Both the position numbers and the translations under genes were made by a program. Positions 43,500 to 52,313 of a stretch of 64,000 bases of DNA are shown here, one piece after another. The DNA is taken from NCBI RefSeq assembly GCF_002355335.1, contig NZ_AP014946.1, positions 1 through 64,000 of the forward strand, written 5' to 3'. The DNA comes from Variibacter gotjawalensis. Its GTDB lineage: Bacteria > Pseudomonadota > Alphaproteobacteria > Rhizobiales > Xanthobacteraceae. Each line of letters starts with the position of its first letter. Position 1 is the stretch's first letter. The notes beneath the pieces were generated by a model. That model had not been told where the DNA came from, did not search any database, and worked only from the letters and a program-made list of their open reading frames with translations.

Positions 43500-43590
43500 G
43501 TCATTGCCGGGCTTGACCCGGCAATCCATCTTTTTATTGAGAACGACTTTTGTTGCGATGGATGCGCGGGTCAAGCCCGCACATGACGAC
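43500..43590. repeat. Intergenic palindromic repeat, family D
   Basis: Two small hairpins, TGCCGGGCTTGACCCGGCA and GCGGGTCAAGCCCGC, are set head to head, with outer arms GTCATTG and CATGACGAC. The layout resembles family A but the sequence differs. It lies between the GMC oxidoreductase and EVE-domain genes. Confidence 0.65.
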
Positions 43591-43612
43591 GCTGGTATCT
43601 GTTATCGCGCCG

Positions 43613-44032
43613 CTACTTCTTCATACCGCCGAGCTTGCAGATATGCTCCCACTCGGCGGCCGTGACCGGCTGCACCGAGAGCCGCGAATACTTCACCAGC
43701 GCCATCGCCTTGAGTTTCGCGTCCTCTTTGATCTCGGCCAGCGTCACGGGCCGCGGCAGCGGCTCTTTGGCGCGCACATCGACGCAGACGAACTTTCCGG
43801 TCTTGTCGGACGCATCCGGATACGCCTCGCGGATCACTTCGGCGATGCCGACGATCTCTTTGCCTTCGTTCGAATGGTAGAAGAAGGCCTTGTCGCCCTT
43901 CTTCATCGCTTCGAGATTCTGCTTTGCGGTGTGGTTGCGCACGCCCGTCCAGGCTTCGCCAGTCGCGCCCTTTTTGATCTGCTGGTCCCACGACCAGACG
44001 TTCGGCTCCGATTTGATCAACCAATACGCCAT
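43613..44032 (-). CDS. EVE domain-containing protein
   Basis: 139 residues from the second ATG of an ATGATG (44032), which is better spaced from GAGGGGG than the first. The EVE (PUA-like) fold is evident from [36 protein letters not shown] and AFFYHSNEGKEIVGIAEV. EVE domains bind modified bases in DNA or RNA. This is the common stand-alone housekeeping form. Its start overlaps the gpsA stop. Confidence 0.9.
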   Translation of the reverse strand: MAYWLIKSEPNVWSWDQQIKKGATGEAWTGVRNHTAKQNLEAMKKGDKAFFYHSNEGKEIVGIAEVIREAYPDASDKTGKFVCVDVRAKEPLPRPVTLAEIKEDAKLKAMALVKYSRLSVQPVTAAEWEHICKLGGMKK

Positions 44033-45006
44033 CATGCCCCCTCGGAACGAAACGGGCGCGTCAGCAGCGCCTCGATCGCCTGGTCTACCGTCCAGCGTCC
44101 TTCCACCACTTCGCACACGGCCTGTGCGATCGGCATCTCGACGCCTTGCCCCGCGGCCTTCTGTGCCAAAGCTAGCGCGGTGAATTGCCCTTCCGCAAGC
44201 TTCCCGGCGCTCGCGAGCCGCCCCTCGCCGAGTGCGATGCCGAAGGAGAAATTGCGCGACTGCGCGGTCGAGCACGAGAGCAGAAGATCGCCGAGGCCGG
44301 AGAGCCCCATCAGTGTATCGCTGCGCGCACCGAAGGCGCGGCCGAACCGCACGAGTTCGGCAAAGCCCCGCGTCGTCAGCGCCGCAGCGGCGCTAGCGCC
44401 GAGCTTACGGCCCGCGACGATGCCGGACGCGATCGCCAGCACATTCTTCGCCGCGCCACCGATCTCGACGCCGCGCACATCGTCCGTGTGGTACGGGCGG
44501 AAGGCCGTCGAGCCGAGCCGCGCCGAAAGGTCGCGCGCCATCGCATCGTCCGGCATCGCCAGCGTCACGGCCGTTGGCAATCCGCGCGCGACATCGTCGG
44601 CGAAACTCGGTCCGGAGAGAATGCCCGCGACCGCTGAGGGAATTTCCTGCGCGATGATCTCGGTCATGAAGGCGCCCGTGCCGCGCTCGATCCCCTTCGC
44701 GCAGGCTATGACCGGGCGGGACGCCGCAACATGCGGCGCAAGCTGCCGCGCAGCATCGCGCAAGGCCTGCGCCGGCACGACCAGCAGGATCGCATCGGCG
44801 GCACCCGTCTGCGCAAGATCCGCCGTCGGCGTCACCTTATCGTCGATACGCACCCCGGCGAGCCGTGGCGCAACACGGCCGCGGCGCATAGCCGCGACGG
44901 TTTTCTCGTCGCGCGCCCACAGCACGACATCGCGCCCCGCCCGTGCGACCGCATTGGCAAGCGCGGTGCCCCAAGCACCCGCGCCCACGATAGCGATGGT
45001 GTTCAT
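44032..45006 (-). CDS. gpsA: NAD(P)H-dependent glycerol-3-phosphate dehydrogenase GpsA
   Basis: 324 residues from the ATG at 45006, which overlaps the tsaD stop (ATGA). It reduces dihydroxyacetone phosphate to sn-glycerol 3-phosphate for phospholipid synthesis. Motifs are [21 protein letters not shown] for NAD(P)H binding, [30 protein letters not shown] and the catalytic Lys region [19 protein letters not shown]. It lies in the tsaD-gpsA-EVE run. Confidence 0.95.
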   Translation of the reverse strand: MNTIAIVGAGAWGTALANAVARAGRDVVLWARDEKTVAAMRRGRVAPRLAGVRIDDKVTPTADLAQTGAADAILLVVPAQALRDAARQLAPHVAASRPVIACAKGIERGTGAFMTEIIAQEIPSAVAGILSGPSFADDVARGLPTAVTLAMPDDAMARDLSARLGSTAFRPYHTDDVRGVEIGGAAKNVLAIASGIVAGRKLGASAAAALTTRGFAELVRFGRAFGARSDTLMGLSGLGDLLLSCSTAQSRNFSFGIALGEGRLASAGKLAEGQFTALALAQKAAGQGVEMPIAQAVCEVVEGRWTVDQAIEALLTRPFRSEGA

Positions 45007-46040
45007 GCAGACAATTCTTGCAGCGGCCAGCGCGCACGCGGGCTGGTGCCGAGATCGTCGACGAGGCCGAGGCGAAGCCGCTCGATGCCGGCCCACGCGA
45101 TCATCGCGCCGTTGTCGGTGCAGAGATAACCAGGCGGCGCGATGAGCTTCAGGCCCGCATCGGCGGCGCGGCGTTCGAGCGTGGCGCGGATCGCCTTGTT
45201 CGCCGCAACACCGCCCGCGATGACAAGCGCGGTCGGCTCGCCGAAGCGCTCGCGGAAGCGCGAAAGCCCGACGCTCACGCGATCGCCTACAACATCGACG
45301 ATCGCGGCCTGGAAACCGGCGCAGACATCTGCGACATCGTCGTCAGAAAGCGGAGCCGCGCTTTCGGCCTCGGTGCGCACCGCCGTCTTGAGACCGGAGA
45401 GCGAGAAATCCGGATTAGTGCGGCCGAGCATCGGCCTTGGGAACGTGAAGCGATACGGATTACCGCGCAGCGCCTGTTGCTCGACATTCGGCCCGCCCGG
45501 ATACGGCAAGCCGAGGAGCTTGCCGACTTTATCGAACGCCTCGCCCATCGCGTCATCGAGCGTCGTGCCGAGCCGCACATATTCGCCGACGCCGAGCACG
45601 GCGAGAATTTGCGTGTGCCCGCCCGAAGCAAGCAGCAGGCAATACGGGAATTCCACTGCGTCGGTCAGCCGCGCCGTCAGCGCATGCGCCTCGAGGTGGT
45701 TGACCGCCAGCAGCGGACGCTCCGACACCATCGCGATCGCCTTCGCGGTGGTCAGGCCGACGATCACGCCGCCGATCAGTCCCGGACCGGCCGCGACCGC
45801 GACTCCGTCGAGCTTAGTAAAATCGCACTGCGCATCGACCATCGCGCGCGCGACCACGAGATCCAGCATGTCGAGATGGGCCCGCGCTGCGATTTCCGGC
45901 ACGACTCCGCCATAGGCGGCATGTTCGGCGATCTGCGAGAGCACCGCATTTGACATGATCGTGCCGCGACCCTCGTCGTCGCAATGCACGACAGACGCAG
46001 CCGTCTCGTCACAGGTCGTTTCGATGCCTAGAACCCGCAC
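45003..46040 (-). CDS. tsaD: tRNA N6-threonylcarbamoyladenosine synthase catalytic subunit TsaD
   Basis: 345 residues from the GTG at 46040, chosen because GAGG precedes it and the protein then begins [17 protein letters not shown] as the family does; the frame runs further upstream only opposite hemC. It transfers the threonylcarbamoyl group to A37 of tRNAs reading ANN codons. The metal-binding His pair is in [11 protein letters not shown], the substrate region is [11 protein letters not shown], and [11 protein letters not shown] and [12 protein letters not shown] complete the ASKHA fold. It is divergent from hemC with 48 nt between starts. Confidence 0.95.
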   Translation of the reverse strand: MRVLGIETTCDETAASVVHCDDEGRGTIMSNAVLSQIAEHAAYGGVVPEIAARAHLDMLDLVVARAMVDAQCDFTKLDGVAVAAGPGLIGGVIVGLTTAKAIAMVSERPLLAVNHLEAHALTARLTDAVEFPYCLLLASGGHTQILAVLGVGEYVRLGTTLDDAMGEAFDKVGKLLGLPYPGGPNVEQQALRGNPYRFTFPRPMLGRTNPDFSLSGLKTAVRTEAESAAPLSDDDVADVCAGFQAAIVDVVGDRVSVGLSRFRERFGEPTALVIAGGVAANKAIRATLERRAADAGLKLIAPPGYLCTDNGAMIAWAGIERLRLGLVDDLGTSPRARWPLQELSA

Positions 46041-46088
46041 GCGATCCTCGCTATAGAGCAGCACAATCGAAGTACCCTGCGAGACCGA

Positions 46089-47012
46089 ATGACGCAACAC
46101 CTCCTCCGCCTTGGCACCCGTGGCTCGCCGCTCGCATTGCGGCAGGCCGAAGAGGTGCAGGCTCGTCTCGCTGCAGCGCACGGTATCGATCCGAGCGCGG
46201 TGGCGATCGAGGTGATTCGCACGACCGGTGACCGCATCCAGGACCGTACGCTGGCCGAGGCAGGTGGCAAAGGTCTCTTCACGAAGGAGATCGAAGAGGC
46301 GCTCATCGCCGGCACCATCGACTTCGCGGTCCACTCATCGAAAGACGTGCCGACATTTTTGCCGGACGGCTTGCAACTCTCGACTTACCTCCCACGTGAG
46401 GATGTGCGCGACGCATTTGTCTCGCCGCGCGCTGCCTCCCTCGCCACCCTCCCCCCCGGTGCCGTCGTCGGCACCGCATCGCTTCGCCGCCAAGCACAAG
46501 TCTTGCGCGCGCGTCCCGATCTGCGTGTCGTGCCATTGCGCGGCAACGTGCAGACGCGTTTGCGAAAGCTCGAAGATGGAGCAGTCGATGCAACGCTTCT
46601 CGCCCTCGCAGGATTGAATCGCCTGAAGCGCGCGGACGTCGTCACCGCGCTGCTGCCGCTCGATCAATTTCTTCCGGCTATCGGTCAAGGCGCAATCGCG
46701 ATTGAAACGCGCGCAAATGATTCACGCACGATCGATTTGCTCTCGCGCATCAACGATCCCGATACGGAAGCAGCACTGACCTGCGAGCGCGCTTTTTTGA
46801 CCGTACTCGATGGATCGTGCCGCACGCCGATCGCGGGTCTCGCGACGATTGACGGGAACCGCATTGAATTCACAGGCGAAGTTTTGCGCGAAGACGGCAG
46901 CGAACATCTCGCAGAGAAATTGTCTGGCAATCGTCAAGATGCCGAAGCGATCGGCCGCGAGGCCGGCGCACGCATTAAACAGCGCTTGCCGGCGAATTTC
47001 TTCAAGACGTAA
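46089..47012 (+). CDS. hemC: Porphobilinogen deaminase HemC (hydroxymethylbilane synthase)
   Basis: 307 residues. It polymerises four porphobilinogens in tetrapyrrole synthesis. Motifs: [56 protein letters not shown] and, at the cofactor Cys, [11 protein letters not shown]. Family length is normal. First gene of hemC-hemD-mic60-hemY and divergent from tsaD. Confidence 0.96.
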   Translation: MTQHLLRLGTRGSPLALRQAEEVQARLAAAHGIDPSAVAIEVIRTTGDRIQDRTLAEAGGKGLFTKEIEEALIAGTIDFAVHSSKDVPTFLPDGLQLSTYLPREDVRDAFVSPRAASLATLPPGAVVGTASLRRQAQVLRARPDLRVVPLRGNVQTRLRKLEDGAVDATLLALAGLNRLKRADVVTALLPLDQFLPAIGQGAIAIETRANDSRTIDLLSRINDPDTEAALTCERAFLTVLDGSCRTPIAGLATIDGNRIEFTGEVLREDGSEHLAEKLSGNRQDAEAIGREAGARIKQRLPANFFKT

Positions 47013-47122
47013 ACCCTACGCCTGCTTTAAGACACGGTTGACGTCGATTCTCTGATCGACTTGAGTCGCGTTTCGAACGATCATCCATCAACATTTTAAG
47101 AACACTGCGCTTGGAGATTGGG

Positions 47123-47842
47123 TTGAATTTGTTGATCACGCGACCGCAACCTGATGCCGAGAGCACGGCCGCGACGTTGCGCGCGCAGAAACACAATCCT
47201 CTGGTCGCTCCTCTTCTCACGATGGAAGCGCTGCCGCTTCGTCTCGATCCATGCCGCACGTTCTCGGGTGTCATCGTCAGCAGCGCCAACGCCATTCGCG
47301 CGATCCCCGAAACGGAACGAAGCAAGCTTCTCGGTCTTCAAGTCGCGGCCGTCGGCGAACGCACGGCGAAAGTTGCGCGCGAGGCCGGGTTCACGAAAGT
47401 CAAAAGCGCGCAGGGCGATGCTGAAGCACTCGCGCGTCACGCCGCGAAGATTTTCAAGGATGCAGAGCATCCGGTGCTCTACCTCGCCGCAGAAAATCGA
47501 GCGGGAGATCTCGCCTCCGCGCTCGCGGCGCATGGCATCGCGGTGCAGACCGTCGTCGTCTACCGCATGACCTTCTCGCACGGCCTGCCGCATGCCGCGC
47601 ACGACGCGATCGTCGCGCGCAAGATCGACGGCGTCTTGCACTACTCGCGCCGCACCGTGGACGCGTATCTGCATCTTGCCGAAGCCGACAATGTGCTCGA
47701 GGCCGCGCTCGCGCCGATCCATTATTGCCTGTCGGCCGAGATCGGCGCGCGCCTCATCGCGGCCGGAGCGCCGGCGGTGCGCATCGCGGCACATCCGCAA
47801 GAACAGGAACTTATCAGTCTGTTGCCGCCGGACGTTCCTTAA
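47123..47842 (+). CDS. hemD: Uroporphyrinogen-III synthase HemD
   Basis: 239 residues from a TTG at 47123 (NLLITRPQPDAESTAATL), placed seven bases after GGAG; a TTG at 47111 is an alternative. It closes hydroxymethylbilane to uroporphyrinogen III with ring D inversion. The family is weakly conserved; FSGVIVSSANAIRAI, AAVGERTAKVAREAGF and LHYSRRTVDAYL are recognisable. The position between hemC and the mitofilin-like gene supports the call. Confidence 0.9.
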   Translation: MNLLITRPQPDAESTAATLRAQKHNPLVAPLLTMEALPLRLDPCRTFSGVIVSSANAIRAIPETERSKLLGLQVAAVGERTAKVAREAGFTKVKSAQGDAEALARHAAKIFKDAEHPVLYLAAENRAGDLASALAAHGIAVQTVVVYRMTFSHGLPHAAHDAIVARKIDGVLHYSRRTVDAYLHLAEADNVLEAALAPIHYCLSAEIGARLIAAGAPAVRIAAHPQEQELISLLPPDVP

Positions 47843-47899
47843 GGTTGCCCCGTTTCGGCCACCGCAGTATGTGACTGGGGTGGATGAGCGGAGGTGAGC

Positions 47900-49195
47900 A
47901 TGTCAGGTCCTTCAGGCCCCGAACGGAGCCCTGAAAACTCCGCCGGGAGCTCAAGCAACTCCTCCGAGAGTGTCACAACTTCTACGCCGGGCGCGAGCAA
48001 GCGCCCCAGCGTCCCCGTCATCGACACGACTGCCGTCGACATGACCGCAAAGGAGGCCGGCCCGGTTCCGCCGACTGCCGATCCGATCGCGGATATGGCC
48101 GAGCCGATCGTCCCGCCGCCCGAAACTAAACCCGAAGAGACCAAAGCGGACACCACCCCGCCCCCGGCCGAGAAGCCGCGCCGCGTCGGCGGCGGTTGGG
48201 GCGCCGTGACGGGTGCAACCGCAGGTGTCATCGGCGGCTTCATCGCCGCGATCCTGCTCAGCCACATTCGCGGCGACGAAGAGCGCGCGCTGCAGATGGA
48301 TCGCCGCATGCAGGCGGTCGAAACATCGCAGCAAGGCTTCGCGACACGACGCGCCGCCGACGAAGCCGCGCAACAGATCAAGACGCTGGAGACACGCCTC
48401 GCCGCCGCCGAAGCTGCGGCGCGCCGTCCTGGCGGCGATCCGGAACTCGCGCGTCGCGTCGAGAATCTCGACGCGACGGGACGTGAAACCGCCGTCATCA
48501 TCACGGAGATGCGCAGACGTCTCGACGAGATGGCAACGATCGTCACGGCAGCGCGCGCATCCTCCGCAAGTCCCGGCGAGATCGCATCGCTGTCGCAGCG
48601 CCTCGCTGCGGTCGAGACGGCCACCAAAGCGTTGGAAGCCGGCCTCGGTGCGCCGTCACGCGAACGCGATATCGCCGCGCGTTTCGCGCTCGCCGTGATG
48701 ACGCTACGACCGCGCGTCGAAAGCGGCACGCCGTATGCGCGCGAACTCGCTGCCGTGAAAGCTCTCGGCGGCGACGGCACAGCTGTCGCGCCGCTCGACG
48801 TTTTTGCCGCCACCGGCCTGCCGACTGCGGTGGCACTCGCGCAGGAAGTCTCCGCGCTCTCCGCACCGGCACGCGCCAGCGCCGCTCCGGCGGCCGTTAC
48901 ACCGGCACCGGATAGCTTGTGGGATCGCTTTGTCGCCGGCATCGGCCGTCTCGTGCAGATCCGTCCGGTCGACCAAGCACCCACCGCTCCGGCCGGAAAC
49001 GTCGGCCGCGTGCAGACGCTGACGGCCAGCGGCGAATTCGCTCAAGCCATCGCCGAGGCCGCAAAACTTCCCGAAGCGAGCCAGCGCGCGCTTGCGCCTT
49101 GGCTCGCACGCGTACGGCAGCGGCTTTCCGCGATCGAAGCGCTCCACGAACTATCCAACGTCGCGGCAACACGCCTATCGGCCGGTAATCAATGA
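47900..49195 (+). CDS. Mitofilin/Mic60-like inner membrane protein (COG4223)
   Basis: 431 residues from the ATG at 47900 with GGAGG five bases upstream. An N-terminal Pro/Ser/Thr-rich cytoplasmic tail (about 1-95) is followed by a single membrane helix (TGATAGVIGGFIAAILL, about 105-122), a long Ala/Arg/Glu coiled coil (about 130-260) and a C-terminal mitofilin-signature-like helical domain ending ALAPWLARVRQRLSAIEALH. The gene order hemD-this gene-hemY is the known alphaproteobacterial context of Mic60, which shapes intracytoplasmic membranes. It overlaps hemY by 4 nt. Confidence 0.8.
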   Translation: MSGPSGPERSPENSAGSSSNSSESVTTSTPGASKRPSVPVIDTTAVDMTAKEAGPVPPTADPIADMAEPIVPPPETKPEETKADTTPPPAEKPRRVGGGWGAVTGATAGVIGGFIAAILLSHIRGDEERALQMDRRMQAVETSQQGFATRRAADEAAQQIKTLETRLAAAEAAARRPGGDPELARRVENLDATGRETAVIITEMRRRLDEMATIVTAARASSASPGEIASLSQRLAAVETATKALEAGLGAPSRERDIAARFALAVMTLRPRVESGTPYARELAAVKALGGDGTAVAPLDVFAATGLPTAVALAQEVSALSAPARASAAPAAVTPAPDSLWDRFVAGIGRLVQIRPVDQAPTAPAGNVGRVQTLTASGEFAQAIAEAAKLPEASQRALAPWLARVRQRLSAIEALHELSNVAATRLSAGNQ

Positions 49196-50790
49196 CACGC
49201 GTCATCGTTTTTCTGATTTTCGTCGCTGCTGCCGCGCTCGCGGGCGCGTGGCTGATCGAGCGGCCCGGTAACGTCACCATCGTTTGGCTCGGTCACGAAA
49301 TCAAAACTTCGCTGACCGTTGCGGTCGCCGTCTTCGCAATCTCAGTGCTCGCCGTCATCACGCTGTGGGCGTCCGTGCGGCTGATCTTCCGCTGGCCCCG
49401 CATTGTCGCGCAGCTTCGCCGCGAACGGCAGAAGCGGCGCGGACAACTCGCGGTGTCGCGCGGCTTGATCGCGGTCGCATCCGGTGACATGCGCGCAGCA
49501 AAGCGATTGTCTTACGAAGCCGAGCGTTTTGCCGGCGATGAGCCGCTCGCGCTGCTCCTCCGTGCGCAGAATGCGCAGCTTGCGGGCGACCGCCAGCGGG
49601 CGGATTCGGCGTTCCGCGAAATGGTCGAACATCCGGACACGCGACTGCTCGGCTTGCGCGGCCTCTATGTCGAGGCGCAGCGACGCGGCGATGCAGTCGC
49701 GGGCTTGCGCTACGCCGAAGATGCCGCGCGCCAAGCACCATCGCTCACCTGGGCAGGCCAAGCCGTGCTGCAGGCGCGTTGCGCCGCGCAGGATTGGACC
49801 GGCGCGTTGCAGGCACTCGACGCCAGCCAGAAAGGCGGCCAGATCGACAAGGCTGCGGCGCGCCGCCAGCGCGCGGTGCTTACCACCGCGCAAGCGCTTG
49901 CGGCCGAACCGACGGATCGTGCGAAGGCGCGGCAAAGCGCACTCGCCGCCTTGCGTCTCGTCCCGGATTTGATTCCGGCTGTCGCGCTCTCCGCCAAGCT
50001 CGAGGCCGAAGCCGGCAACGCGCGCAAAGCCGCCAAGCTCATCGAAGCGGCATGGCGCACGAACCCGCATCCCGATCTCGCCGAGGTCTACGCCTACCTG
50101 CGCAGCGGCGACTCGGCGCGCGAGCGTTTGAAGCGCGTGCAGAATTTGCTGCGCATCAACGCGGCAGGTCGCGACGGCGCTTTCGCTCTCGCCCGCGCGG
50201 CGCTGGACGCGAAGGATTTTACGGTCGCCCGTGCCGCCTTGCTGCCGCTCGGCGGCGAGCCGACCCAGCGCTTCGCCTTGCTGATGGCCGAGTTGGAGGA
50301 AGGCGAGCACAACGACGTCGGTCGTGGCCGCGAATGGATGTCGCGCGCGCTTCGCCTGCCGCGCGATCCGGTCTGGACCGCCGACGGCGTCGTCTCGGAG
50401 CGCTGGTTGCCGGTGTCGCCGGTCACCGGGCAGATCGATGCGTTCGTTTGGAAAACACCGGTCGAGGAACTTGCCGCACCGGTCGCCTTCGACGACTCAC
50501 CCGCCGGCCCCACACCGTTGCCGATCGCGAAGCTCGAGCCTGCCGCCGAACCGGAGCCGATCGCGCCCATCGTCGAAGTAGTGCCCCCGGCGCCCGTCAA
50601 ACCGGCTCTCGAGGTCACGGTGGTACCCGCGCCTTTCGTTCCGCCGGCTCCGAAGCCGTCCACCGAAACCACACCACCCGCCAAGCCGCGCGATGCGATT
50701 ATCCCGGTGATTCACGCCCCGGACGACCCCGGCCCGGAGCCCGATAAGCAACCGGAGCAGAACCGCCGCTATCCGGGCGGACTGACCTGA
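49192..50790 (+). CDS. hemY: HemY-domain protein with TPR-like repeats
   Basis: 532 residues. The N-terminal HemY domain has two membrane helices (VIVFLIFVAAAALAGAWLI and VAVAVFAISVLAVITLWASV) with the linking WLGHEIKTSL typical of the family. From about residue 100 to 400 there are TPR-like helical hairpins (ARQAPSLTWAGQAVLQAR and similar). The last 120 residues are Pro/Ala-rich and disordered-looking. Its role in heme synthesis is traditional but biochemically unclear; here it is coupled to the mitofilin-like gene. Confidence 0.88.
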   Translation: MTRVIVFLIFVAAAALAGAWLIERPGNVTIVWLGHEIKTSLTVAVAVFAISVLAVITLWASVRLIFRWPRIVAQLRRERQKRRGQLAVSRGLIAVASGDMRAAKRLSYEAERFAGDEPLALLLRAQNAQLAGDRQRADSAFREMVEHPDTRLLGLRGLYVEAQRRGDAVAGLRYAEDAARQAPSLTWAGQAVLQARCAAQDWTGALQALDASQKGGQIDKAAARRQRAVLTTAQALAAEPTDRAKARQSALAALRLVPDLIPAVALSAKLEAEAGNARKAAKLIEAAWRTNPHPDLAEVYAYLRSGDSARERLKRVQNLLRINAAGRDGAFALARAALDAKDFTVARAALLPLGGEPTQRFALLMAELEEGEHNDVGRGREWMSRALRLPRDPVWTADGVVSERWLPVSPVTGQIDAFVWKTPVEELAAPVAFDDSPAGPTPLPIAKLEPAAEPEPIAPIVEVVPPAPVKPALEVTVVPAPFVPPAPKPSTETTPPAKPRDAIIPVIHAPDDPGPEPDKQPEQNRRYPGGLT

Positions 50791-50820
50791 CTTTTCGCTG
50801 TAATTCGGCCAATCCGCGAC

Positions 50821-50849
50821 TTGCGTCCCGGGCCCGTGGCGGCTATTGC
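50821..50849 (+). promoter_or_regulatory. Candidate sigma70 promoter of tRNA-Thr
   Basis: TTGCGT (50821-50826) and TATTGC (50844-50849) are separated by 17 bases, giving a start near 50856 and a 5' leader of about 60 nt before the tRNA. Confidence 0.35.
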
Positions 50850-50915
50850 ATGCCGCGTCGGCGGCCGGGGATTCCGGCCGTATCCCGGACTACCCCCGGG
50901 GTGATCCGATCCGGC

Positions 50916-50991
50916 GCCGCAATAGCTCAGCTGGTAGAGCACGTCATTCGTAATGACGGGGTCGGGGGTTCGAATCCCTCTTGCGGCACCA
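50916..50991 (+). tRNA. tRNA-Thr (anticodon CGT)
   Basis: A full 76-nt cloverleaf: acceptor GCCGCAA/TTGCGGC, D arm GCTC...GAGC, anticodon stem CGTCA/TGACG with loop TTCGTAA (anticodon CGT at 50949-50951), T arm with TTCGAAT, and an encoded CCA end at 50989-50991. Foreign-looking genes including a tyrosine recombinase start right after it, so its 3' end is the probable integration site of the island. Confidence 0.97.
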
Positions 50992-51090
50992 GCCTCCTCA
51001 TTGAAGCTCCAACGGTTTTTGCGTCTGAGCGGGTCGCAGCCGCTCCGGATAGCCGCCGCAAATGGACTAAAAATTCCCGAATGCATCCGA

Positions 51091-51113
51091 TAAGTCCCGG
51101 AATAAGTCCCGGA
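51091..51113 (+). repeat. Tandem TAAGTCCCGGA pair next to the tRNA
   Basis: TAAGTCCCGGA occurs at 51091-51101 and 51103-51113, with a related GGACTAAAAATTCCCGA at 51064-51080. Short direct repeats near an attachment site are often arm-type recombinase sites; that is inferred. Confidence 0.4.
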
Positions 51114-51151
51114 CTAATCCACACGCGTTCGCGCAGACTGCGAGACCCAAG

Positions 51152-52255
51152 ATGAGCAAAGCATCGCTCGAATTGGTGGTCAGCAATCCCAGCGAGAAAC
51201 TCGCGAACACGGGTACGCTCAGCCCAAAATCAACCTCTGCTCAACCTGCCAAAGTCGGCCTCACAAGCAATTTTGCGAGTGCTGAGAAGATTGGACACAG
51301 TCAGCAGCTGTCTATTCTGAAGAACGCCGTCCTCGCTTCGCTAGATGCAGAGACCTTCGCGTTCATTCAAAACGCTCCTGCGATGAAATTGCGGGACCGT
51401 TTCGTTGCTGAAGCAAACAGCCACCGCAACATGCTTGCGAGAGCTGCCAAGCAAGGCAAGATGGTGCACCTGTCTATCATTGAATTCCGCGAGTTCTTGA
51501 TGCGCATTGGTCCTATGCCAAGTGCCGGCATGACCCTCGACCGGATCGACAACTGCGACCCCGAATACGCTCCAGGCAAAATTCGATGGGCCGACAAAAA
51601 AGTACAGAATAACAACAAGAGTGACACGCAAACATATACGATTTCCAGCGGCCTCACCTATACCACTTCTCAGTTAGCTGAATTGCACAGCGTTTCCACG
51701 GATGCGATCCGGAAGCGACGAGCGCAAGGTTGGACTAACGACGAAATCTTTCTCGGCAAACGGTTAGTGACTTCGTCAAATAACTTGGTGCCGCCCGGAA
51801 AAACTGCAGCAGCCCTAAAATTTCCGAATGGGCTCTACACTCCCAAACAATTGGCGCTGTTGTCCGGTAGCGAAGCTCAATTGACGTATGCGAGCGATAT
51901 TGAATTTTACCGAACAGCGCATTCGCATCAACACTATCGGACAACCGAGCAGGAAGAGTTTCTCGTGATGACGCCGGACGAGCACCGAGAAAACTATAAG
52001 AAAAATCTGGAGCTTCTTCTGGCGAAGCCGTCGCAAGATCATGCAACTTTCCGAGCTATAGTTGAGACCCGACAATTGATGAGCCTTCCAAACGCGAGCC
52101 TTGACAGGGCTTGGCTGCGTCATTGGAGGAAGCATCGCGCTCATACTGTCTACGAATTGCTCACTGCTGAGTACAAAGCTTACGTCGCCAAGATCGATCC
52201 GCAGTGGGTCGCGCGTCAGATGGCTAAACAGAGTGTTACGCAAGAAGACGAGTGA
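51152..52255 (+). CDS. Island protein with an HNH-type LDRIDN motif, function unknown
   Basis: 367 residues, lower in G+C than the chromosome genes. The middle contains MTLDRIDNCDPEYAPGKIRW followed by ADKKVQNNNK, the pattern seen in phage and mobile-element HNH proteins where Asp, Asn and Trp-Ala shape the zinc/metal site, though the usual CxxC pair is missing. After it comes a helix-turn-helix-like stretch (YTTSQLAELHSVSTDAIRKR), which suggests DNA binding. The rest is unassigned. First gene of the island, reading away from the tRNA. Confidence 0.6.
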   Translation: MSKASLELVVSNPSEKLANTGTLSPKSTSAQPAKVGLTSNFASAEKIGHSQQLSILKNAVLASLDAETFAFIQNAPAMKLRDRFVAEANSHRNMLARAAKQGKMVHLSIIEFREFLMRIGPMPSAGMTLDRIDNCDPEYAPGKIRWADKKVQNNNKSDTQTYTISSGLTYTTSQLAELHSVSTDAIRKRRAQGWTNDEIFLGKRLVTSSNNLVPPGKTAAALKFPNGLYTPKQLALLSGSEAQLTYASDIEFYRTAHSHQHYRTTEQEEFLVMTPDEHRENYKKNLELLLAKPSQDHATFRAIVETRQLMSLPNASLDRAWLRHWRKHRAHTVYELLTAEYKAYVAKIDPQWVARQMAKQSVTQEDE

Positions 52256-52278
52256 TCAATATTTTTCGGAGTGAGATG

Positions 52279-52308
52279 TTCATCGCAGACAGTTGGACGT
52301 GCTATAAT
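52279..52308 (+). promoter_or_regulatory. Sigma70-like promoter directly before the DUF488 gene
   Basis: TATAAT (52303-52308) with TTCATC (52279-52284) 18 bases upstream. The expected transcript start is about the A of the ATG at 52314, so the mRNA may be leaderless; no ribosome site is visible before that ATG. Confidence 0.45.
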
Positions 52309-52313
52309 CTGAA

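Noticed and set aside
41740-43665. Plus-strand open frame of 641 codons
   Set aside because: Antisense to the GMC oxidoreductase with its intact FAD motifs.
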